From NCBI GenBank assembly GCA_018658605.1, contig JABHUV010000160.1, positions 1 to 5,919 of the forward strand: a stretch of 5,919 nucleotides of DNA, given 5' to 3'. Positions 1-5,919 of the stretch are shown here, one piece after another. The translations under genes and the position numbers were made by a program. Within the stretch, counting starts at the first letter, position 1; each line of letters begins with the position of its first letter. Below the pieces are notes generated by a model. That model saw only the letters and a program-made list of their open reading frames with translations. It searched no databases and was not told where the DNA came from. This DNA is from Planctomycetaceae bacterium (GTDB lineage: Bacteria; Planctomycetota; Planctomycetia; Pirellulales; Pirellulaceae).

Positions 1-1850
1 ATGAAACATTAGCCATCGCAATGAATCGCCTAGGGGGTAAAAGCAACACCGGTGAAGGTGGTGAAGATCCCGCACGATTTTCACCGCTGGAAAATGGGGA
101 TTCAAAACGATCCGCTATTAAACAGGTCGCCTCGGGACGCTTCGGTGTCACCATCTGGTATTTAGCCAACGCTGATGAAATTCAAATTAAAATTTCACAG
201 GGCGCTAAGCCGGGTGAAGGCGGCGAGTTACCTGGTCGCAAGGTTAATGACACCATTGCGCGAATTCGTTACTCGACTCCAGGTGTTGGACTCATTAGCC
301 CTCCTCCTCACCACGATATCTATTCCATCGAAGATCTCGCGCAACTTATCCACGATCTAAAAAATGCCAACCCAAGTGCTCGTATCAGCGTAAAGCTAGT
401 ATCCGAAGTTGGCGTGGGCACGGTCGCAGCGGGCGTATCGAAAGCACATGCCGATCATATCCTGATCTCCGGCCATAACGGGGGGACGGGAGCTTCTCCA
501 CTTACCAGTATCAAGCATGCTGGTTTACCATGGGAATTAGGGATTGCCGAAACACATCAAACTCTGGTCATGAACGACCTACGTAATCGTACCGTGTTAC
601 AAACAGATGGCGGACTTAAAACGGGCCGAGATGTCGCCATTGCAGCGTTACTAGGAGCCGAAGAATTCGGTTTCTCAACAGCACCCCTGATCACCTTAGG
701 CTGTATCATGATGCGCAAGTGTCATCTCAACACCTGCCCCGTTGGCATTGCAACACAGGACCCAGAACTGCGTGCACGATTTGCCGGCAAACCAGAACAT
801 GTCGTAAATTACTTGTTCATGGTGGCCGAAGAGTGCCGCCAATATATGGCCGAAATGGGGTTCAAGTCGATCCTTGACATGGTGGGCCGCGTCGACTGCT
901 TAGAAACTAAGGCTGCCATCGAACACTGGAAAGCAGACGGACTCGACCTGACAGCGTTACTCACACCAGCAAACAAACCGTCACCCGATACAGAAGTCAC
1001 TTGCACCATCAAGCAAGATCATGGACTGGAACATGCCCTCGACAATCAACTTTTGGAGCTTGCCAAACCGGCTATCTACAACGGGGAAAGAGTTGAATTT
1101 GAACTGCCCATCGTCAATACCAACCGCACCGTGGGCACGATTCTCAGCCATCATGTCGTTAAAAGCATTGGTGGCAACCATCTTCCAGATGACACTATTC
1201 AAATACACTTCACCGGTTCAGCGGGGCAAAGCTTCGGCGCCTTTTTGGCTCAAGGAATTTCCATGGACATCGAGGGAGACGCTAACGACTATGTTGGCAA
1301 AGGACTCTCGGGTGGTCGCATTTCGGTTTATCCCCCACGAGAAAGTAGCTTCACAGCCGAAGACAACTTTATCGCTGGCAACGTTTGTCTCTATGGAGCA
1401 ACCGCAGGCGAAGCGTTTTTCCGAGGACAAGTTGCCGAGCGATTCTGCGTTCGAAACAGTGGGGCCAATGCCGTCGTTGAAGGTGTAGGCGACCATGGGT
1501 GTGAATACATGACCGGTGGACGTACTGTAATCCTCGGTCCCACTGGTCGCAATTTTGCCGCAGGCATGTCCGGTGGCATAGCTTATGTTTGGGATCAAAA
1601 CGGCGATTTCAATCTCCGCTGTAATCTTGAACTTGTCGAATTAGAACAAGTCGTAGACGGTGATGATATTGCAGAACTAAAAGAACTAATCGCACGTCAT
1701 TACAAATTCACAGAATCCGCAGTTGCTGAACAGATTCTAGAAGAATGGGATCAGGTATTAAGTCAATTCATCAAAGTCATGCCAACCGATTATAAGCGTG
1801 TACTTGAAGAACAAAAAGCAACTATTGAAGCCTCCTCGTCAACAACTTAA
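1..1850 (+). CDS. gltB: Glutamate synthase (GOGAT) large subunit, C-terminal part (5' end outside window)
   Basis: The reading frame is already open at base 3 ([12 protein letters not shown]...), so this is the last ~615 residues of a protein usually near 1,500 residues; the ATG at 21 is internal, not a start. The N-terminal glutaminase domain lies outside. What is visible is the FMN-binding synthase domain followed by the GXGXG beta-helix domain. Seen directly: [13 protein letters not shown] (33-71), [13 protein letters not shown] (198-236), [10 protein letters not shown] (471-500), and the DGG of the flavin barrel (606-614). Three cysteine codons at 702, 720 and 735 have C-x5-C-x4-C spacing inside [17 protein letters not shown], the family's 3Fe-4S ligands. 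The glycine-rich GXGXG region runs from about 1215 to 1610. In the family this cytoplasmic subunit makes glutamate from 2-oxoglutarate and ammonia channelled from glutamine. gltD follows after 54 bases, so the two are probably co-transcribed. No frameshift or missing motif is seen. Confidence 0.97.
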   Translation, partial: ETLAIAMNRLGGKSNTGEGGEDPARFSPLENGDSKRSAIKQVASGRFGVTIWYLANADEIQIKISQGAKPGEGGELPGRKVNDTIARIRYSTPGVGLISPPPHHDIYSIEDLAQLIHDLKNANPSARISVKLVSEVGVGTVAAGVSKAHADHILISGHNGGTGASPLTSIKHAGLPWELGIAETHQTLVMNDLRNRTVLQTDGGLKTGRDVAIAALLGAEEFGFSTAPLITLGCIMMRKCHLNTCPVGIATQDPELRARFAGKPEHVVNYLFMVAEECRQYMAEMGFKSILDMVGRVDCLETKAAIEHWKADGLDLTALLTPANKPSPDTEVTCTIKQDHGLEHALDNQLLELAKPAIYNGERVEFELPIVNTNRTVGTILSHHVVKSIGGNHLPDDTIQIHFTGSAGQSFGAFLAQGISMDIEGDANDYVGKGLSGGRISVYPPRESSFTAEDNFIAGNVCLYGATAGEAFFRGQVAERFCVRNSGANAVVEGVGDHGCEYMTGGRTVILGPTGRNFAAGMSGGIAYVWDQNGDFNLRCNLELVELEQVVDGDDIAELKELIARHYKFTESAVAEQILEEWDQVLSQFIKVMPTDYKRVLEEQKATIEASSSTT

Positions 1851-1904
1851 AAATAGCCGTTGAAGTCAAACAGAAAATATCGCGTTTACAAATAGAAAAG
1901 ATTA

Positions 1905-3413
1905 ATGGGAAAACCAACCGGATTTAAAGAGTTTCAACGAGCGACGATCCCATATCGTCTACCGCTGGTACGTATTGATGACTATCAGGAAATCTACACC
2001 GCCCCAGATGTAGATCATCTCACCACACAAGGCGCACGTTGCATGGATTGTGGTGTACCTTTTTGTCAATCAACTTCCGGATGCCCAATCGATAACCTCA
2101 TCCCTGAATGGAATGACTTGGTTTACCGAGGTCGGTGGGAAGATGCACTACGACGACTCGAAAAGACCAATAATTTCCCCGAATTTACTGGTCGCGTTTG
2201 TCCCGCACCGTGCGAAGGCTCTTGTGTGTTGGGCATTACCAATCCGCCTGTAACGATCAAAAACATTGAAAGCACCATAGTCAATCGAGGCTTTGAAGAG
2301 GGATGGATCACTGCTCAACCACCGGAACATCGCACCGGAAAAACGATTGCCATCGTGGGGTCTGGCCCCGCAGGCCTGGCAGCCGCTGATCAACTCAATC
2401 AAGCTGGTCACACCGTTACTGTTTTCGAACGAGCGGATCGTATTGGTGGATTATTGATGTACGGCATCCCCAACATGAAATTGGACAAGCAGGATGTGTT
2501 ACGTCGAGTGCAATTATTGCAAGACGAAGGAATTACGTTCAAAACTGGAGTCGACGTCGGCAAAGATATCTCGCCCCAACAGCTCGTCAATGATTTTGAT
2601 GCCTTGCTATTGGCAACCGGTGCCACGCAACCGCGCGACCTTCCTATCCCCGGACGTGAACTAAACGAAATCCATTTTGCCATGGATTTTCTTACCGCTA
2701 ACACCCAGAGTTTACTCAATAGCGAACATGTCGACGGAGATTTCATCAGTGCTAAAGACAAAAAGGTAGTGGTCATCGGTGGTGGTGACACAGGGACCGA
2801 CTGTATTGCCACGGCACTGCGACATGGAGCCGAAAGCATTGTTAACTTAGAGATCATTCCACAACCACCGGCAGACCGAGCTGATAATAACCCTTGGCCT
2901 CAGTGGCCTCGAGTTTATCGAGTTGATTATGGGCATGAGGAAGTCGCGGCGAAATGGGGCGAAGACCCGCGGGATTATGCGATTGAATCAGTACAGTTTA
3001 ATGACGACGACCATGGCAATTTGAAGTCCATTACTGTCACTCAGGTGGACTGGTCCAAACCAGTCGAAAACGGGCCACCATTCTCTCGCGTCGTAGGTAG
3101 TGAGAAGACGATTGAAGCAGATCTAGTGCTGCTCGCGATGGGTTTCTTAGGCCCGGAACATTATGTCGTTGAAGCGCTGAAAGATGAAATGCAACTGGAC
3201 CCCCGTAGCAACTACCAAGCCACTCACGGAGAATTCACAACAAGTATTCCTAGTGTCTTTGCCGCTGGGGATTGTCGGCGAGGACAATCGCTAGTCGTCT
3301 GGGCGATCAATGAAGGCCGCGGTGCCGCGCGGGCCATCGACCTGCATCTAATGGGCAGCACCACTCTACCCGCACCCGGCATCACCTTGGGCAGCCCCCT
3401 CGAACCCGCCTAA
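1905..3413 (+). CDS. gltD: Glutamate synthase small subunit, NAD(P)H-dependent
   Basis: This 502-residue protein is a complete GOGAT beta subunit, which passes electrons from NAD(P)H through FAD and Fe-S clusters to GltB. The N-terminal Fe-S domain has Cys46, 49, 54 and 60 ([11 protein letters not shown], then GCP) and Cys99, 103 and 107 ([10 protein letters not shown]). The first FAD dinucleotide fold carries GSGPAG at residues 152-157, followed by [19 protein letters not shown], a hallmark of the family. The NAD(P)H fold carries GGGDTG at 292-297. [20 protein letters not shown] at 453-472 closes the FAD site. The start is supported by the MGKPTGF opening typical of the family, although the upstream Shine-Dalgarno is poor (AGAAAAG, about five bases from the ATG), so translation may depend on coupling to gltB. 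The last ~20 residues ([18 protein letters not shown]) are a tail beyond the conserved core. C54-x5-C60 is longer than the x3 spacing I recall in many homologues. NADPH is the usual bacterial donor, but I cannot settle NADPH versus NADH here. Confidence 0.97.
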   Translation: MGKPTGFKEFQRATIPYRLPLVRIDDYQEIYTAPDVDHLTTQGARCMDCGVPFCQSTSGCPIDNLIPEWNDLVYRGRWEDALRRLEKTNNFPEFTGRVCPAPCEGSCVLGITNPPVTIKNIESTIVNRGFEEGWITAQPPEHRTGKTIAIVGSGPAGLAAADQLNQAGHTVTVFERADRIGGLLMYGIPNMKLDKQDVLRRVQLLQDEGITFKTGVDVGKDISPQQLVNDFDALLLATGATQPRDLPIPGRELNEIHFAMDFLTANTQSLLNSEHVDGDFISAKDKKVVVIGGGDTGTDCIATALRHGAESIVNLEIIPQPPADRADNNPWPQWPRVYRVDYGHEEVAAKWGEDPRDYAIESVQFNDDDHGNLKSITVTQVDWSKPVENGPPFSRVVGSEKTIEADLVLLAMGFLGPEHYVVEALKDEMQLDPRSNYQATHGEFTTSIPSVFAAGDCRRGQSLVVWAINEGRGAARAIDLHLMGSTTLPAPGITLGSPLEPA

Positions 3414-3481
3414 GATCGCGGTGGAGATCGGGGCGACTCTGACAGTTTGTTTTAGAGAAACCCAGCCATCTGGACTCTTAA

Positions 3482-4273
3482 CTAAATGGATTCACCCATT
3501 CGGTATTCTTTGTTAACCAACAACGTAGCAGCGGTGACTAAACAACCGACATTAATGGCGGCCAGAAAAAACAGATCAAGGGGCGTGTTGCTCTCGAGGC
3601 TAAAGATATTCGGGTCACTTAATATGGGTAAGTCAAAAATCCTCCAATCCATCCAGCGAACCAACATGGATCGTAAATAATAGTGAATCGTAATTTTATT
3701 AACGACGGCCGGTAAAATCGAAATCACACCCTCAAAAGCTACCATATAAATAACCGCCATGATCAACGGTTTCTTATGCATGATCACACCTAGCATACAA
3801 AATAATGAGCAATAGGAAATACTGCTCAACACAACTAATGCTGCAGTCACACCCACGAACAGTCTAAAATCCGTCTCCAGTGCATGCGACGTTAAGGGTA
3901 TTATTAACATCAAAGCGAACATGCCAGCTGCCATACTACGAGTCACCGCAACAAGGTATTTACCAAACATCAAGGCAACTTTACCTTGGGATCGTACGGC
4001 CACATAGGGCCAAGTGTTACCTTCCAATTCAATATGCAGAAATGATGACATCGACATCAAAGCGTTGAGTAAACATACCGCTCCAGGAATCAACACAACC
4101 ACCAGCATGCCAGCATCTTCAATAGCGACATTGCCGGCACCATCTAAACGCCGGTTTATCAACAGCTGTAATGCCGACGGAAAAAGAATAATCAACAACC
4201 AAATGATGGTTGTTCCAATACCAAAGGATTGTTTTAGTTCGTATCGAAAAACTGCTAATATTTTGCCGATCAT
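3482..4273 (-). CDS. ABC-2 type transporter permease (263 aa)
   Basis: A predicted inner-membrane protein with about six hydrophobic segments, near residues 18-38, 56-76, 106-126, 136-160, 167-190 and 233-254. Between segments two and three lies HIELEGNTWPYVAVRSQGK, then VALMFGKYLV. This resembles the ABC-2 permease pattern in which a cytoplasmic E-x-x-x-G-T-x-x-x stretch leads to an R-P/S-x-x-x-x-x-x-GK segment entering the next helix. The other permease at the right edge has the matching LYYSRPIKPWQYLLGK, so the two are probably distant relatives in one transporter. The start ATG overlaps the ATPase stop codon (ATGA), and GGAGG sits nine bases upstream, which makes the start and translational coupling convincing. 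A loop of about 40 residues (195-232) precedes the last helix. Similarity to a named transporter cannot be claimed and the substrate is unknown. The gene ends 68 bases from the convergent gltD. Confidence 0.88.
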   Translation of the reverse strand: MIGKILAVFRYELKQSFGIGTTIIWLLIILFPSALQLLINRRLDGAGNVAIEDAGMLVVVLIPGAVCLLNALMSMSSFLHIELEGNTWPYVAVRSQGKVALMFGKYLVAVTRSMAAGMFALMLIIPLTSHALETDFRLFVGVTAALVVLSSISYCSLFCMLGVIMHKKPLIMAVIYMVAFEGVISILPAVVNKITIHYYLRSMLVRWMDWRIFDLPILSDPNIFSLESNTPLDLFFLAAINVGCLVTAATLLVNKEYRMGESI

Positions 4274-5244
4274 CTATTCGTCCCTCCGTTCACATTCAAA
4301 GGCAATGCCTGGGCTTCACCACGATGTATCCGCATTAGCATCTCAAAGACAGAATCCAGCGAGTCGTCTTCACTGTGTAACTCCGTTACCTCAATTCCTT
4401 GGTCCAATATCAGCGTTGCAAAGTTCTGACCAAACAAAACGGTATCAAAGGTCGTAACCTCCAATCCTCCACTGTCATCATGGAACGAAATCGAATCCAC
4501 GATACCGGATGCTTGTAAGGCAATCGCTAAATCCGTCGAACGTTCTGTACGAATCCACACCTTTCGTGGCATATCTGACAACATCGATTGAATTTCGTTC
4601 ACATTTCCGTCCGCCAATAATCGACCATTCATCATCAATAAGAAATTCTCGCAAATGGTTTCAACTTCATGCAGAATATGACTCGATACAATAAGCCCTC
4701 GACCCTGTTGAACCCAGTTGGTCAGCATGGACGTCAGCTCGTATCGTGCAATTGGATCCAATCCAGCGAACGGTTCATCCAGCAGCAGCAATTCCGGCTC
4801 ATGGGCAATCGCCTGAGCAACCTTACAACGCTGCTTCATCCCCCGCGAATATTGATCTATTCCCCGTACTCGATCAGCTCGTGACAACCCGACACGATCC
4901 AGGGCTGTATGTGCCATGTCCAAGGCAATAGCGTGCCGATAGCCCACCATTTCCGTGTAAAGTGTTACCCATTCGAGTCCACTGCGTTTCGTCTGCAAGA
5001 TATCTAGAGCACTGCAAAAACCAATTTTTTCAAGCAGCCTGTTGTTTTTCCAAGGTATTTCACCGACGACATGTAGCGTTCCCACGGTCGGTTTCAACTG
5101 ACCCGTCATCAGATTAAGCAGCGTCGTTTTCCCTGAACCATTAGGACCTAATAATCCGTAGGAACCCTGTCCGACATCAACAGAGAAGTCGTTCACGCCG
5201 ACAACAATGCCATAGAGCTTTGTGAGTCTATCTGCGGTAAACAT
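4270..5244 (-). CDS. ABC transporter ATP-binding protein (324 aa)
   Basis: This is the cytoplasmic ATPase that would power the adjacent permeases. Seen in order: Walker A GPNGSGKT at residues 33-40, the signature loop as YSRGMKQR at 132-139 (the YSxGM variant common in ABC-2 systems), Walker B LLLLDEP at 152-158 with Asp156 and the catalytic Glu157, the D-loop GLD at 161-163, and the switch histidine in SSH at 187-189. At the Q-loop the sequence is IGFCSALD (74-81). Relatives usually have Gln or Glu where Ala79 stands, so the canonical residue seems absent. Residues ~225-310 form a C-terminal extension ending DDSLDSVFEML, a pattern common in this branch. No in-frame ATG, GTG or TTG lies between the ATG at 5244 and the upstream stop codon, which fixes the start. 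The gene lies 97 bases after one permease and overlaps the next by four bases. The substrate is unknown. Confidence 0.95.
   Translation of the reverse strand: MFTADRLTKLYGIVVGVNDFSVDVGQGSYGLLGPNGSGKTTLLNLMTGQLKPTVGTLHVVGEIPWKNNRLLEKIGFCSALDILQTKRSGLEWVTLYTEMVGYRHAIALDMAHTALDRVGLSRADRVRGIDQYSRGMKQRCKVAQAIAHEPELLLLDEPFAGLDPIARYELTSMLTNWVQQGRGLIVSSHILHEVETICENFLLMMNGRLLADGNVNEIQSMLSDMPRKVWIRTERSTDLAIALQASGIVDSISFHDDSGGLEVTTFDTVLFGQNFATLILDQGIEVTELHSEDDSLDSVFEMLMRIHRGEAQALPLNVNGGTNR
4283..4287 (-). promoter_or_regulatory. Ribosome binding site for the downstream permease
   Basis: On the - strand the bases read GGAGG, nine bases before the permease ATG at 4273. It lies inside the last codons of the ATPase gene, and it is the strongest Shine-Dalgarno match seen at any start in the window. 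Together with the four-base stop/start overlap, it indicates that the permease is translated right after the ATPase on the same message. Confidence 0.8.
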
Positions 5245-5252
5245 GATGCCTT

Positions 5253-5280
5253 GTTTCCTGTAGTTTCCTGTAGTTTCCTG
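5253..5280 (-). repeat. Three tandem copies of a 10-base unit with Shine-Dalgarno-like cores, upstream of the ATPase gene
   Basis: On the - strand, CAGGAAACTA occurs twice in a row and is followed by CAGGAAACAA; the shared core CAGGAAAC recurs exactly every ten bases. Each copy contains AGGA. The copy nearest the ATPase ATG ends its AGGA 11 bases before the start, and an AAGG follows four bases before the start. The array is therefore in the position of a ribosome binding site. The ten-base period is not a multiple of three and is close to one DNA helical turn. The repeat itself is certain; its role is inferred. Confidence 0.9.
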
Positions 5281-5307
5281 ATACTTATTACTGTTCGCTA
5301 ATGGTGC

Positions 5308-5334
5308 CTGTTAATTCTCAATGTTTCTTAACAG
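5308..5334. promoter_or_regulatory. Perfect 7-base inverted repeat, possible operator or weak stem-loop
   Basis: CTGTTAA (5308-5314) and TTAACAG (5328-5334) are exact reverse complements separated by 13 bases, in the gap between the right-edge permease and the ATPase gene. No U-run follows in - strand orientation and the stem is AT-rich, so a rho-independent terminator is unlikely. The arm at 5308-5314 contains TTAACA on the - strand, which could be a -35 element with a poor AGTAAT -10 at 5287-5292 (16-base spacer). An arm of this length could arise by chance here (I estimate about one in eight). Confidence 0.25.
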
Positions 5335-5341
5335 CGGCTAC

Positions 5342-5919
5342 TTAAACTCGAATAGGTGCTACGATGCGGCGGCGCAGAATTATCAAACAAATGACGCAAA
5401 CCAAACAAACCAACGCAAAGGCTAAACCGATATTACCTGTTTCCTGATCCATTCCAAACACCCACGACTGTAGATTTTCAAGTGTTTGCAACGGAGACAA
5501 CCATGACCAATTTCCATCTAACCCCGATTCAACGAACCCAACAAAGTTAGGTTGATCCACATTATTATTCATGCGCACACCGCCTTCCACAACGGTCATT
5601 ATGCCATAAGCGATCGATCCCATTATCCAAACTGCAAACCAACCAAAACTGGCAAAAATACTTTCACGCGTCAGCGACGACAAAGTTAATGCAAACAAGG
5701 TTGTCGGAACACACAAGACCACACTGGCAACAATGATGCGTAGCGGCAAATCCCAAGTAACCAACAAGACGGACATACTCGGTGATAACGCAACTCCCAT
5801 GCAATACAGCATCAAGGCTGGCAGCGTTGTTAAACCTGTTAGAAAAACCCATACAATGGCACATTTTCCGAGTAGATACTGCCACGGTTTAATGGGTCGC
5901 GAATAATACAACAAAAATG
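5342..5919 (-). CDS. ABC-2 type transporter permease, C-terminal part (5' end outside window)
   Basis: The frame stays open through the right edge (FLLYYSRPIKPWQYLLGK...), so this is only the last ~191 residues; the TTG at 5914 is internal, not a start. The fragment opens on the ABC-2 permease landmark SRPIKPWQYLLGK, which in relatives lies just before the third membrane segment. Four hydrophobic segments follow: IVWVFLTGLTTLPALMLYCM, RIIVASVVLCVPTTLFALTL, ASFGWFAVWIMGSIAYGIM, and at the end IGLAFALVCLVCVICLIIL followed by the positive RRRIVAPIRV tail. A loop of about 45 residues, rich in Asn, Gly and Trp (EGGVRMNNN to QSWVFGMDQ), comes before the last segment. The gene is on the same strand as the ATPase and second permease, 97 bases upstream of the ATPase, and is probably part of the same transporter. 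It could instead pair with another ATPase gene beyond the edge. Substrate unknown. Confidence 0.85.
   Translation of the reverse strand, partial: FLLYYSRPIKPWQYLLGKCAIVWVFLTGLTTLPALMLYCMGVALSPSMSVLLVTWDLPLRIIVASVVLCVPTTLFALTLSSLTRESIFASFGWFAVWIMGSIAYGIMTVVEGGVRMNNNVDQPNFVGFVESGLDGNWSWLSPLQTLENLQSWVFGMDQETGNIGLAFALVCLVCVICLIILRRRIVAPIRV

Noticed and set aside
21..71. The ATG at 21 as a start of a short stand-alone GltB-like protein.
   Set aside because: The frame is open upstream to the window edge and encodes ETLAIA, which continues the conserved family sequence, so the ATG is an internal methionine of a gene cut by the edge.
1021..1598. Long open frames overlapping gltB in other frames (155 residues on + at 1021-1488; 126 residues on - at 1218-1598).
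   Set aside because: They lie entirely inside a well-conserved GltB region whose own frame has every family motif. Their translations show no recognisable motif and they have no ribosome binding site of note.
1851..1904. Possible promoter or attenuator between gltB and gltD.
   Set aside because: The 54-base gap shows no plausible -35/-10 pair, no stem-loop and no strong Shine-Dalgarno; it looks like a plain intra-operon spacer.
2408..2857. A 149-residue - strand open frame inside gltD.
   Set aside because: It is antisense to the conserved FAD and NAD(P)H-binding region of GltD. The serine/threonine-rich translation is typical of a shadow frame.
3454..3478. Possible terminator hairpin in the 68-base gap between the convergent gltD and permease genes (AGAG/CTCT outer arms, CCAG/CTGG inner stem, CCAT loop).
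   Set aside because: Each stem is only four base pairs, with an uneven internal loop (AAAC against a single A), and no U-run follows in either direction. A convergent gap should hold a terminator, but this is not convincing.
4014..4457. A 147-residue + strand open frame opposite the ATPase-permease junction.
   Set aside because: It is antisense to two well-supported genes, and its product has no motif or consistent hydrophobic pattern; it is a shadow frame.
3651..4771. An 11-base direct repeat, ATCCAGCGAAC, at 3651-3661 and 4761-4771, with a partial match near 4354.
   Set aside because: The copies fall in coding sequence of different genes with no shared flanks or symmetry. A single match of this length in about 6 kb is not surprising.

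Overview
The window is an ordinary-looking bacterial chromosomal segment with two blocks that converge. On the + strand are the C-terminal part of gltB and the complete gltD, encoding the large and small subunits of glutamate synthase (GOGAT). On the - strand is an ABC-2 type transporter locus read from the right edge leftward: the C-terminal part of a membrane permease, a complete ATP-binding subunit, and a second complete permease. Together these five genes fill almost the whole window. The gaps are 54, 68 and 97 bases, and the ATPase and second permease overlap by four bases.

The gene content does not identify the organism. Base composition looks close to half GC. The GltD N-terminus (MGKPTGF) and the pairing of an ABC-2 ATPase with two dissimilar permeases would fit a planctomycete-like marine or freshwater bacterium. 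This is a weak inference from remembered family resemblance, not something the sequence proves.

GltB and GltD would act together in the cytoplasm. GltB carries the FMN and 3Fe-4S glutamate-synthesis site. GltD takes electrons from NAD(P)H through FAD and its 4Fe-4S clusters and passes them to GltB, so that glutamine plus 2-oxoglutarate gives two glutamates. Every motif expected in the visible parts is present, so both genes look functional.

The ABC genes would form an inner-membrane transporter in which one ATPase could serve two different permeases. Its substrate cannot be read from the sequence. The ATPase stop codon overlaps the start codon of the second permease (ATGA), and a strong GGAGG lies nine bases upstream, which implies translational coupling. 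The 97-base gap before the ATPase gene holds the only non-coding structure of note: a 10-base unit repeated three times directly upstream of the start codon, each copy carrying an AGGA Shine-Dalgarno-like core, and further upstream a 7-base perfect inverted repeat overlapping a weak possible -35 element. I found no RNA gene, mobile element, CRISPR array or clearly novel system.
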